64,000 nt of DNA from Sporocytophaga sp. (GTDB lineage Bacteria; Bacteroidota; Bacteroidia; Cytophagales; Cytophagaceae). Numbering within the stretch: position 1 is the first letter of the stretch; each line of letters starts with the position of its first letter. The stretch lies in contig NZ_JAGHZZ010000001.1 in the NCBI RefSeq assembly GCF_017745095.1, positions 124,001-188,000 of the forward strand, read 5' to 3'. This document shows positions 44,056-52,774 of the stretch, in pieces. A program made the position numbers and the translations under genes. The notes below the pieces were generated by a model, which made no database searches, was not told where the DNA came from, and saw only the letters and a list, made by a program, of their open reading frames with translations.

Positions 44056-44703
44056 ATGGAGCAGTTTTCCTATATATTTACGATTTTTTTTATCACGATT
44101 GGGCCTCTTAAAATCATTCCTTTATTCTATGGAATGACAATAGAGCTTGATGAAAAATCCCTTAAGAAGCTGGCAATGAAAGGTACATGGTTCTCGCTGA
44201 TAATTATTCTTCTGCTGGCTCTTGTCGTCACACATATGTTGAAAGCATGGAGAATTTCTATCCCTTCTGTGACTGTTGCCGGAAGTATCTTATTATTTAT
44301 TTCTTCATTAAAGATGATTCTGGCCTTTAAACCTCCCGGAGCTGGTGCTAAACATGCTGCAGAAAGTGATGAAAACAAACCTCACAGTCTTTCGCCTAAG
44401 GAGTTATCTATGATGGCTCTTTCTCCGCTCGCCATTCCTTTGATTATTTCTCCAATAGGCGTTGCAGCTATTATTGCTGGTGCAAGTCTGGCATTAGAAA
44501 ACGGGATAGAGGCGGATCTGACAGTAGTAGGAGCTTTACTATTGATTGTATTTTTAAATGTTCTTTCAATGCTTTTCGCAAGGAAAATTATGAAAGTGGT
44601 AAGTGTCCCTGCTTTTTCAATAATAGGATGGATCTTTGCAATTCTTCAAGCAGCACTTGCTGTGCAGTTTATGGTAAATGCCTTGCACAAGTTGTTTCCC
44701 TGA
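44056..44703 (+). CDS. MarC family integral membrane protein
   Basis: This is a 215-residue protein with six predicted helices. FFITIGPLKIIPLFYGMT at the N-terminus carries the Pro/Gly pattern of MarC (usually DPxGxxP, here GPLKIIP). The second half has SPLAIPLIISPIGVAAIIAGA, the repeated family motif. MarC proteins have no proven substrate and do not cause multiple antibiotic resistance despite the name. The ATG at 44056 is preferred. An upstream start at 43996 would add 20 residues of unlikely sequence. The 43809-44055 gap shows nothing else. Confidence 0.88.
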   Translation: MEQFSYIFTIFFITIGPLKIIPLFYGMTIELDEKSLKKLAMKGTWFSLIIILLLALVVTHMLKAWRISIPSVTVAGSILLFISSLKMILAFKPPGAGAKHAAESDENKPHSLSPKELSMMALSPLAIPLIISPIGVAAIIAGASLALENGIEADLTVVGALLLIVFLNVLSMLFARKIMKVVSVPAFSIIGWIFAILQAALAVQFMVNALHKLFP

Positions 44704-44723
44704 AATTTTGGGCAATTCAAAAT

Positions 44724-44753
44724 AAAAAAGGGCCACAAATGCAGCCCTTTTTT
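44724..44753. terminator. Bidirectional terminator between convergent genes
   Basis: AAAAAAGGGC and GCCCTTTTTT (44724-44733 and 44744-44753) form a hairpin with a 10-nt loop. It serves the MarC gene and the thioredoxin-like gene on the opposite strand. Confidence 0.88.
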
Positions 44754-44773
44754 GGAGTTAAATTTATTTTTAA

Positions 44774-46195
44774 TTATTTCTTTTTCTCCTGATCATGCTT
44801 TATAGAGTTGGCAATGATCTCCTCTGCCTGCTCATAAGAAACTCTTTTCGCAATAATCTCCTGCTTGTCGTTAAGAATATAAAGAACAGGCGTTGCATAG
44901 ATATCATATTTATCTCTAAAGCTTATAGTATGATCCGGATCATAAACGTTGGTCCAGGTGAGATCATTTTTCTGGATGAAATTTACCCAGTCTTTGTATT
45001 TTCTATCAATATCCACTGCAAATACTGACAAACCTTTGTCCTTATATTTCAGATAAACTTCATAAAGTTTTGGAGTGGTCTTCTGACAGTGACCACAATT
45101 TGGATCCCAGAAGTATACAAAAGTATATTTTGATTTCTGATCACGGAGTCTGTGGTAAGTACCTGTAGAATCTTTAAGCATCAGATCAGGTGCTTTTTTG
45201 CCTAATAGAAGAGGCTCTAAAATGTCTGCTCTTTGTACAATTTTCGCCAGTGTTTCTTTGTCTACCCAGTATGCTTTACCTGTTTTGTAGTATTTTTTTA
45301 CCATATGCACAAATACAGCATCGGCTCCCATTAGCTGAGAAGTTTCATGTTTGGTCGTGATATACCAAACAGTGTATTTGAATACCTCTTTGTTTGCTTC
45401 TGACTTTTTAATAAGATTATCTGCTGCGGCATTGATAGAATCTACATTTGGATAAACAAGATTCTCGAAGTATTCTTTTAGTTTTTCATGATAAACCGGG
45501 GTTCTTGTGATTCTATCATCAGAGAAATCAATGTTATCAAAATAATGGTCTTTATAAAATCTATAGGTGAAGAGAGAATCGCCCTTTGCTTTTGCCGCTG
45601 CTTCATCTGCAGGAGGAACCTCAACCGGCATCATTGCTTTGAATAGTTTTGCTACAAAAGTTTTAGGGTTATTATTAATGACGCTAAGTCTGTAATCATT
45701 TATCTCTTTGCTAACAGCTTTCATTTTATCTTTGACGTCTGTAGAATCTTTTTTAGATTTTGCATCCGCAAGGCTTTTCTGAAGCTTGTTCATCTCTTCT
45801 CCTTTCGGGTTAAGAAATTTCAGATAATCGTAAAAGAGGGTATTTTCCGCTGAGCCGATAACTTTCATGTTTTTTACATAATCAGCGGTATCCGTTTCCA
45901 TACCGAATTTCTGCTCGTTGATAAGCACTTCAAAATATCTTTTATCAGGAAGTACCACCAGGTAAATACCGCCCTCAAGGGGAGTTTTACCTTCAAAAGT
46001 AAAATTTCCTTTTGAATCGACTTTTGCCGTGTCTTTCAAATATTGTTTGTCACCAAAATGGTAAGCAAGGAGGCATGTGGTATCTTTAATGCCCTTCACT
46101 TTTACCTTAATAGAATAAGCCGGAGGAGTTCCGCCTGCAAACGCATTGACTACGAACAGGGAGAACAATAAAAGTAGTGTGTTTCTAACTCGCAT
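44774..46195 (-). CDS. DUF4369 and thioredoxin-like (TlpA-type) protein, CxxC intact
   Basis: This is a 473-residue secreted protein. The signal peptide ends NAFAG. An N-terminal DUF4369-type domain (about 25-115) contains TCLLAYHFGDKQYLKDTAKVD-like sequence (here as CLLAYHFGDKQYLKD). A helical middle (120-330) follows, then a C-terminal AhpC/TlpA domain with FVYFWDPNCGHCQK. The redox cysteines are Cys367 and Cys370. Such proteins act in periplasmic or outer-membrane thiol-disulfide exchange, often in cytochrome maturation or stress. It follows a paralog by 175 bp. The two are tandem duplicates with diverged active sites. Confidence 0.9.
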   Translation of the reverse strand: MRVRNTLLLLFSLFVVNAFAGGTPPAYSIKVKVKGIKDTTCLLAYHFGDKQYLKDTAKVDSKGNFTFEGKTPLEGGIYLVVLPDKRYFEVLINEQKFGMETDTADYVKNMKVIGSAENTLFYDYLKFLNPKGEEMNKLQKSLADAKSKKDSTDVKDKMKAVSKEINDYRLSVINNNPKTFVAKLFKAMMPVEVPPADEAAAKAKGDSLFTYRFYKDHYFDNIDFSDDRITRTPVYHEKLKEYFENLVYPNVDSINAAADNLIKKSEANKEVFKYTVWYITTKHETSQLMGADAVFVHMVKKYYKTGKAYWVDKETLAKIVQRADILEPLLLGKKAPDLMLKDSTGTYHRLRDQKSKYTFVYFWDPNCGHCQKTTPKLYEVYLKYKDKGLSVFAVDIDRKYKDWVNFIQKNDLTWTNVYDPDHTISFRDKYDIYATPVLYILNDKQEIIAKRVSYEQAEEIIANSIKHDQEKKK

Positions 46196-46370
46196 AGTTA
46201 ATATAAATCAGTATTTATGAACGCAAAATTAATAATAGTGCTTTATGAAAAAAGGGTTTATTCCCTAAACGCTATCTTTATGAATTGTTTTGGATTTGAA
46301 ATGACATTTTTTATGCCAGATGAGAGTAATTATAAATACATTTTAATTCTATGAAATATTTTTTTCTTTA

Positions 46371-47771
46371 TTAAAATTTATTTGGCCTATTGGGGCCTGC
46401 TTTCGCATTTTTCTCTTTTTGTTTGATCAGTTTTGATAATATTTCATCTGCTTGTTGAGGGGTAACTCTTTTGGCTATAATATTCTGATTTATATCCAGA
46501 ATATAAAGAACAGATGTAGCAGAAATATCATATTTAATTCTCAGGGCAGATATTTGGTTGTAATCATAAACATTGGTCCAGGTAAGGTCATATTTTTGAA
46601 TAAAATTTAGCCAGTCAGAAGAATTGTTGCCCATATTTATTGCAAATACGGATAAGTCGTTTTCTTTATGTTTTTGATAAACTTTATTAAGCGCCAGAGT
46701 CATTTGCTGGCTTTGGGGGGAATCAGGGTACCAGAAATAAACAAATGTAAATCTGGATTTTTGGTCTTGTAGCTTTCTGCACGTACCTGTTGAATCCTTT
46801 ATTGCCAAATCAAAAGTTTTTTTTGATTTTAAAACAAGTGAATTCGCCCTGTTTATAATCTTCTCAAGAATTTGCGGGTCAACCCAAAAGGCTTTTCCTG
46901 TTTCGTAGTATTTTTTTACCATATGTATAAATACTAGTTCAGCCCCAGGCGTTGGAGAAGTTTCGTACTTTGTTGTAATGTACCAGACTGTATATTTGAA
47001 AATTTCTTTGTTGGGCTCCGTCTTTTTTAAAAGCTTGTCACTGGAGGCAATGATTGAATCAGCATTTTTGCTGACAATGGTTTCAAAATATTCTTTTAGT
47101 TTCTTATGATATAGGGGAGTCCTTACGATCCTTCCATCTGAAAAATCAATTTGGTCGAAATAGTGATCTCTTTGGAATTGCTTTCTGAAAATAGAGTCGC
47201 TTATTGCTTTTTCTGATGGCAGAACCTGTATTGGTATCATTGCCTGAAATATTTTCGCTACAAAAGTGTTGGGATGGTTTTTAATTACATTCAATCTATA
47301 ATCATTTATATCCTTCAATTCTCCTTCTTTACTACTTTCATACGCAAAATTTTCTTGTTGTTTGACGAATTCATTGTTTTTGGAAATGAGAAAATTAAGG
47401 TAATTATAAAAAATGGTATTCTCTTCTGATCCAGTGATCTTCATGTTTTTCACGTAGTCTGCAGTATCAGTTTCCATCTTAAAATTCTGTTCATTTACAA
47501 TTATTTCAAAATAGCTTTTGTCGGGAAGCACTACAAGATAGGCTCCACCATCTAGAGGATTATTGCCTTCAAAAGTAAAGTTGCCCTCTGCATCGACCTT
47601 AGCTGTGTCTTTAAGGTATTTCTTGTCACCATAGTGGTATGCAAGGAAGCAAGAGGTATTGGAAAGGCCGTTAACCTTGAATTTAAAAGAATAAGTTGGT
47701 TGACCTTCACTTGCAAGGGCTACAACAGCAAAATGAAGAATCACAAAAAAAATCAGGTGTTTTGATTTCAT
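46371..47771 (-). CDS. DUF4369 and thioredoxin-like protein without active-site cysteines
   Basis: This is a 466-residue paralog of the downstream protein, with identical blocks (AYHYGDKKYLKDTAKVD, METDTADYVKNMK, VKKYYETGKAFWVD, each within limits). The active-site region reads FVYFWYPDSPQSQQM, so both redox cysteines are gone (Ser351 and Ser354 in this numbering). The Trp and Pro around the site remain. It cannot do CxxC chemistry and may bind or hold a substrate or partner. The start is set at 47771, where Met-Lys precedes the hydrophobic signal; a start six codons upstream is possible. No frameshift is present. The gene is intact, so loss of the cysteines is not simple decay. Confidence 0.87.
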   Translation of the reverse strand: MKSKHLIFFVILHFAVVALASEGQPTYSFKFKVNGLSNTSCFLAYHYGDKKYLKDTAKVDAEGNFTFEGNNPLDGGAYLVVLPDKSYFEIIVNEQNFKMETDTADYVKNMKITGSEENTIFYNYLNFLISKNNEFVKQQENFAYESSKEGELKDINDYRLNVIKNHPNTFVAKIFQAMIPIQVLPSEKAISDSIFRKQFQRDHYFDQIDFSDGRIVRTPLYHKKLKEYFETIVSKNADSIIASSDKLLKKTEPNKEIFKYTVWYITTKYETSPTPGAELVFIHMVKKYYETGKAFWVDPQILEKIINRANSLVLKSKKTFDLAIKDSTGTCRKLQDQKSRFTFVYFWYPDSPQSQQMTLALNKVYQKHKENDLSVFAINMGNNSSDWLNFIQKYDLTWTNVYDYNQISALRIKYDISATSVLYILDINQNIIAKRVTPQQADEILSKLIKQKEKNAKAGPNRPNKF

Positions 47772-47887
47772 TATTATCAAACGAACCATTTATTAGGAGT
47801 ATTTTAACTCCTTAATAAGAGTTTAGGTGAAATTGGTAACATCTAAAAATGCTAGGAATGGAAAGTTTTACTAAAATTCTAATTAAA

Positions 47888-48616
47888 TCAATTTCTTAAA
47901 ATATTATTCAGCTCTTTCTCCAGTTTCAAAGCAAGCGGAATAAGGATCTCATCTTCAACCATTGAGTGTTTCTGAAGATCTTTTGAAAAAATCTCAAGTT
48001 GAATCAAAAATATTCTATACGCCATTACCGGCTCTCGTTGGTCTGCTGCTGCAAGTATGATTTCTTTTATACTTTCAAGACCTTTTTCATGGTCATCATG
48101 ACTATGAATGAAGGTTGAAATAGAGTATTTGCTCAGCTTGCTATGCACGTCAAATTTAAACCCGTGAAGTTTAATGGATTGCAGATATTCTATATAAGGG
48201 AAAAGTTCAAGCTCTTCTTCCCAGATATGCTTGATAAGGTCTTCTTTATAAGTAAGAAAAAGCGAACCCGAATGCACCAGAGAAGGATAGCCAGGGGCAT
48301 ATTCTCTGATGAGGTTTTCTATAGAAAGCTCAATTTCAGGAAGTTTTTTACTCAGATAATACTCATGGGTCTTTTTCAGATAATTGAGTATAGATGTGAG
48401 ACTAAATGACATCAGTTCCTGAGTAGGAAAATCTGTATTCTCATCAAAAGCTTTCAGAATCCCAATTACAAAGTCCGGATTCTCTCCATTTAAAAGACAA
48501 GCTTGTTGTACACTCACATTCCATGAAGGCAGCTTAAAATTGAATCTCTCCACTACACTTTGCAGAAGTCTGTTTTGAGAAATTATGTCTTTTAAAGGGG
48601 TGTCTTTTGTAATCAT
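47888..48616 (-). CDS. Hemerythrin-domain protein of the RIC/ScdA (iron-sulfur repair) type
   Basis: This is a 242-residue cytoplasmic protein. The N-terminal DUF542 region (TPLKDIISQNRLLQSVVERF) lacks the CCGG pair usual in RIC proteins; FNFKLPSWNVSVQQAC stands in its place. The C-terminal hemerythrin-like half has KHIWEEELELFPYIE, HSHDDHEKG and KHSMVEDEILIP, which supply the His/Glu diiron ligands. RIC proteins repair iron-sulfur centres after nitric oxide or oxidative damage. Bacteroidota versions without CCGG are known to me, so the loss alone is not surprising. Upstream is a 408-bp gap with palindromes. Confidence 0.8.
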   Translation of the reverse strand: MITKDTPLKDIISQNRLLQSVVERFNFKLPSWNVSVQQACLLNGENPDFVIGILKAFDENTDFPTQELMSFSLTSILNYLKKTHEYYLSKKLPEIELSIENLIREYAPGYPSLVHSGSLFLTYKEDLIKHIWEEELELFPYIEYLQSIKLHGFKFDVHSKLSKYSISTFIHSHDDHEKGLESIKEIILAAADQREPVMAYRIFLIQLEIFSKDLQKHSMVEDEILIPLALKLEKELNNILRN

Positions 48617-49024
48617 TTCCGTTAATGATAATTAAACTTTAACCATCCCAACAGAAGCCGAAGCTGCTCCCGACGTTCTACTAATTTTAAAAATTTTATT
48701 CAAAATCTTCACAATAGCAGAACTCGGCATGAGGTACTTTTCTTTAAATTTAAACAAATAAAGCCTTCTGTAAAATAAATCTTTTTATAATCTTTTTTCT
48801 TGCCATCACATTTCGTCAAAAGACAACAACGTTGTTTTCCGAACAACATTTCTTTTACAAATACCTTTAAGTCAGCTTTCTGGCAATACAGCTTTTCATT
48901 TTAATTTAAACTCAAATTACTCGTTTGTCATTGAAAAAAATCCTATTTATCATTATAATCAATCATTTAATTTGTCTTCTGACAAATTGATTAACAAGGA
49001 CATTTTTTTAATGCTTAATCCTGA
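48617..49024. other. 408-bp non-coding region with palindromes
   Basis: The region separates the hemerythrin-like gene (start at 48616) from the peptidase gene (stop at 49025), both on the minus strand. It holds AACAACGTTGTT (48825-48836, perfect) and AATTTGTC-TTCT-GACAAATT (48969-48988, perfect). The second lies about 37 bp past the peptidase stop and may be part of a weak terminator. The first may be an operator for the hemerythrin gene. I see no open frame above 15 codons with a credible start. Confidence 0.4.
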
Positions 49025-51202
49025 TTAAAGATTTTTTTCGATAAAGTCACTCATTTTCTTATATAAATGGAACCTAGTATAGCCTCCATAAATGCCATGG
49101 TTCTTGTTGGTATAATAAAATAACTCAAATTGCTTATTGCTGTTCACTAACGCATCTGTCATCATCATCGAATTCTGAAGGTGCACATTGTCATCAGCAG
49201 TTCCATGAACCAGAAGGTAGTTGCCTTTTAGTTTTGCAGTATGGGTCAGTGGGGAATATTTGTCATAGCCTTCCGGATTTTCTTGTGGAAGTCCCAGGTA
49301 ACGTTCTGTATAAATGGTATCATAAAATCTCCAATTAGTAACAGGGGCGACTGCTATACCGGTTTTAAAGTAATCAGCGCCGAGGGTCATAGCAAGTGAA
49401 GAAAGATAACCCCCATAGCTCCAGCCGAAGATTCCGATGCGACTGCCATCTACATAGTTGAGACTGGAAATATATTTTGCAGAAGAAATAAGGTCTTCTG
49501 TCTCAAATTTCCCGAGGCTGTTTTGGGTAATTTTTTTTATCAAGGCTCCTCTTCCGCCGCAACCTCTCGGATCCACACTGACTATGATATACCCTTTTGC
49601 AGCCAAAGCCTGAAACCAGTAATAGTTGGGGCCCATCCACTCATTTTTAACAGTCTGAAATCCCGGACCACCGTATACATAAAACATTACAGGTAACTTC
49701 TTCCCAGCAGCAATTTCTTTTGGCTTAATCATCCAGCCATCAAAAGAATCTCCGTTTGCAGATTTAAACTGGAAAAACTCAGGTTCAATAATTGAAAATG
49801 CCGCCATCCTCTGAAGCAATTCCTTATTTTCTGTAACCGGACGAACTTCTTTTCCTGATTTATTAAATATCGAAGCAACATGTGGAGTGCTGATTGTACT
49901 AAAGATATCTAGATAAAAATTCTTATTGGAGCTCATTTCTATTTCATGAGTTCCTTTGCCTTCACTTAGTTGTTTTTTGCTCTTGCCATCGAAACCTATG
50001 GTATAAAATTGTCTTTCCAACGGTGACGTTTCGGCAGAGGTATAAAAGATCTTTTGTGTTGCTTCATCAATTCCTGAAATTTTCTCCACTTCCCAGTTGC
50101 CGCGGGTAATTTGTCGAACTTCCTTTCCTTCAAGATTATACAGGTAAATGTGTCTGAATCCTGATTTTTCGCTTGTTAAAACAAAGTGTTTGTTGTCGGC
50201 CAAATAGGTGAGGTTGTCATTAATCTCAATATAAGTATCAGATTTTTCTTCATAAGCTGTGTATAGTTTACCTGTAGAAACATCAGCATGTAAAATTTCC
50301 ATGTGGTTTTGCAGTCTGTTCATTCTTATGAAGCTCACCAATGAAGGGTTTTTGGTCCATTGAAGCCTTGGAATGTAAAGGTCTTGTCCTTTTCCTGAGA
50401 ATATTTCCTTGGTTTTATTGTCTTCTGTAGAATAACAGGAAACTGTAATTTCTGAATTTCTTTCGCCTGCTTTTGGATATTTGAATCTATAATCTGTAGG
50501 ATAAAGACCATCCCAAAGTTGCATATTGTATTCTTTTACTTCCGATTCATCAAAAGTCAGAAAGGCGATCTTTTTACTGTCCTCTGACCAGGAAAAAGCT
50601 TTGGTAATTTCAAATTCTTCCTCATATACCCAGTCTGTACTTCCATTAATGATTTTATTGATCATTCCGGAAAATGTGATCCTGGTTTCTTTTCCGTCTG
50701 CGATAGATGTAAAGTACAGATCATTGTTTTTTACATATGCTACTTTCTTTCCATCCGGAGAAAAAGTAGGATAGGCAATTTTTTCTGATGAGGAGAGGGG
50801 TATAGCTTTTTTGGAAGAAAGGTTAATGAGATAAAAAATACTTTTGGAAGATCTTCGGTAAATTGGCTCTGTTGCCGAGGCAATCAGGAGCATGCTTTCG
50901 TCAGGACTAAAAAAATATTCTTCTATATTTATCTGAGGTTGAATAGTTATTTCTGTAGAAGTAAATATGGTTTTAACTTGATTTCCATTTTTGGCATCAA
51001 ATTGGATGATGCGCTGAGTTGTTTCATCGCTGACCAGTTCGGTATAGTAGGAATCATTTTTCATCCAGGAAAACCCCTGAGGGATTTCCGGACGGAAGGT
51101 GCCTTTGAGCCAGATATCTTCTATCCCGATAGGTTTTTTAGACTGAGAGTAAACTAAGTGAGTGAAAAATATTAAACTGAATACAAAAAATCTTTTTAAC
51201 AT
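49025..51202 (-). CDS. S9B prolyl oligopeptidase family (dipeptidyl peptidase IV-like)
   Basis: This is a 725-residue secreted enzyme with signal peptide MLKRFFVFSLIFFTHLVYSQ. The N-terminal part (about 40-470) is an eight-bladed-type beta-propeller. It carries the DWVYEEEFE motif that binds the substrate N-terminus in DPP-IV enzymes. The C-terminal alpha/beta domain has GWSYGGY with Ser595, HGTADDNVH with Asp670 and NHGIYGG with His702. Spacing matches human DPP-IV (78 and 32 residues there, 75 and 32 here). It should remove X-Pro or X-Ala dipeptides. It is likely periplasmic or outer-membrane associated and stands alone. Confidence 0.95.
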   Translation of the reverse strand: MLKRFFVFSLIFFTHLVYSQSKKPIGIEDIWLKGTFRPEIPQGFSWMKNDSYYTELVSDETTQRIIQFDAKNGNQVKTIFTSTEITIQPQINIEEYFFSPDESMLLIASATEPIYRRSSKSIFYLINLSSKKAIPLSSSEKIAYPTFSPDGKKVAYVKNNDLYFTSIADGKETRITFSGMINKIINGSTDWVYEEEFEITKAFSWSEDSKKIAFLTFDESEVKEYNMQLWDGLYPTDYRFKYPKAGERNSEITVSCYSTEDNKTKEIFSGKGQDLYIPRLQWTKNPSLVSFIRMNRLQNHMEILHADVSTGKLYTAYEEKSDTYIEINDNLTYLADNKHFVLTSEKSGFRHIYLYNLEGKEVRQITRGNWEVEKISGIDEATQKIFYTSAETSPLERQFYTIGFDGKSKKQLSEGKGTHEIEMSSNKNFYLDIFSTISTPHVASIFNKSGKEVRPVTENKELLQRMAAFSIIEPEFFQFKSANGDSFDGWMIKPKEIAAGKKLPVMFYVYGGPGFQTVKNEWMGPNYYWFQALAAKGYIIVSVDPRGCGGRGALIKKITQNSLGKFETEDLISSAKYISSLNYVDGSRIGIFGWSYGGYLSSLAMTLGADYFKTGIAVAPVTNWRFYDTIYTERYLGLPQENPEGYDKYSPLTHTAKLKGNYLLVHGTADDNVHLQNSMMMTDALVNSNKQFELFYYTNKNHGIYGGYTRFHLYKKMSDFIEKNL

Positions 51203-51383
51203 AGTTTTAATAAGTTATTATTTCTTTGTGGTTACTTAAACAAAATATGAAGCTATCGGTTTAAAAATAGGTAATTTTTATTCCGTTTTTGAAACATTTT
51301 CCTAAAACATGAGTAACAGAAAAAGTTATATATTTACCCTTAAATTAATTTAACCTTAAAACAATTTAACAATTAAAAAAAGT

Positions 51384-52295
51384 ATGAAAAAAATCTCAAA
51401 ATTCTTTTCAATGCTGGCGTTCGCGGCTGTTGCACTTTTATCTAGCTGTTCTGATGATGATGATCCGAAACCAGCACCAAGCCTTGAGTTCATTGCAGGA
51501 CCAGGACTAACAACTGGGGACGTTACTTTAGCACCAGGTTCTACTTTGAATGTAAAATGGGTTGCTAACAAAGGAGATAAAGACATGGAAACTTTTACTG
51601 TAACAAGAGAAGGACTGATATTGCCAGATTATGCTCCAGATGGTGCAAATTCAAATCCATTTACATTGAAAGGTTCTAATCAGAATACTTACCAAGATCA
51701 GCTAACTACTACAGTTCCTACTAATCCTGGAGTATATGCATATGTTTTCACTGTTACTGATAAAAATGGTAATTCAACAAGTAAAACTATCAAAGTTACT
51801 GCAGGCACTGTTCAAACTGGTGAGATCAGCACATTCACTGCAACAATACTTGGTAACGAAAATCACGCAACTATTGGAAGCTTCTATGATGCAGAGGCTA
51901 ATCTAGTATACACTCAGGCAAATGCTAAAACAAATGCTTCTCTAATTGACTTTGTATTTTATCATGGACAAACTAACGGAGCTTCAATGGCTGCTCCTAG
52001 TAATTCAGATGCAGCAGCAGTTTTTACAGGTCTTACAACTTGGTCAGTAAGAAATGCTACAAAATTTAAATCTACTAGCTTAACACAAGCAGATTTTAAT
52101 GCTGTAACTGGAGCGAATGTTCTTGCTGATAATGCATCAGGTGCGACTGATACACAAGTTACAAATCTTGCTGTTGGAAAAGTATTTGCCTTTACTACAG
52201 TTGGTGGAAAATCTGGTTTAGCTTATGTTAAAGCACTTTCGGGTTCTGCTACCGCCTCTGGTACAATCACAATTGATGTAAAAATTCAAAAATAA
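51384..52295 (+). CDS. Lipoprotein with Ig/PKD-like domain
   Basis: This is a 303-residue lipoprotein. Lipobox SSC at about residue 22 is followed by SDDDDPKPAPS, a flexible acidic linker. Residues 35-145 look like an Ig/PKD-type domain (FTVTREGLILPDYAP, VYAYVFTVTDKNGN). The remaining 150 residues have repeated Thr/Ala/Ser-rich strands. Codons favour A and T in the third position with many ACA/ACT Thr and GCA/GCT Ala, which is compatible with high expression. A strong terminator follows. No family was recognised. Confidence 0.78.
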   Translation: MKKISKFFSMLAFAAVALLSSCSDDDDPKPAPSLEFIAGPGLTTGDVTLAPGSTLNVKWVANKGDKDMETFTVTREGLILPDYAPDGANSNPFTLKGSNQNTYQDQLTTTVPTNPGVYAYVFTVTDKNGNSTSKTIKVTAGTVQTGEISTFTATILGNENHATIGSFYDAEANLVYTQANAKTNASLIDFVFYHGQTNGASMAAPSNSDAAAVFTGLTTWSVRNATKFKSTSLTQADFNAVTGANVLADNASGATDTQVTNLAVGKVFAFTTVGGKSGLAYVKALSGSATASGTITIDVKIQK

Positions 52296-52321
52296 TCCCC
52301 AGGGAATTATTCAAAGATAAG

Positions 52322-52353
52322 AAAGGCTACCTTATTAAAGGTAGCCTTTTTTT
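52322..52353 (+). terminator. Terminator after the lipoprotein gene
   Basis: AAAGGCTACCTT and AAGGTAGCCTTT form a 12-bp stem with an ATTA loop, followed by a T-run. It lies 27 bp past the stop. Confidence 0.9.
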
Positions 52354-52503
52354 TAGTTATTTTTTCATATTTAAAACCCAAGATATAAGAAGTCTTCTTA
52401 ATAACTCAAATCAAATTACTCAATTCAAACGGTTTATTATTTGAGGAATTTAAAGTTAAAAACTAATGATCATCTCATTTTTGGATCACTAAACAATAAG
52501 AAT

Positions 52504-52656
52504 ATGTTAATGATTTTAATGGTTTACGTTTTTGTAATAATCCTTGTGACTGGTTTTCTAACTATGGTCATCGGCCTATTAATGAAACCACGATTTAATG
52601 AAATAACAAAAAGCGGAATAATAATAATGCCCTTCCTGTCGGGTATATTGTTTTAA
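52504..52656 (+). CDS. Possible small membrane protein
   Basis: A 50-residue frame starts MLMILMVYVFVIILVTGFL and has one or two hydrophobic helices, followed by KPRFNEITKSG and a hydrophobic tail. A longer frame starting with TTG at 52441 would add 21 residues. It lies between a terminator and the AraC gene, with no promoter evident. It could be a real small membrane protein or a chance frame in AT-rich DNA. Confidence 0.3.
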   Translation: MLMILMVYVFVIILVTGFLTMVIGLLMKPRFNEITKSGIIIMPFLSGILF

Positions 52657-52774
52657 TTTCAGTTTTGGGGTTTGTACAATATATGATTGATTTGTTATTT
52701 TAATTTTTTTAAAAGAAAAAACCGAAGAGATTATTTTCGTTTGGTAATAAACAGCATTTGCTCTTTTAATTTAT

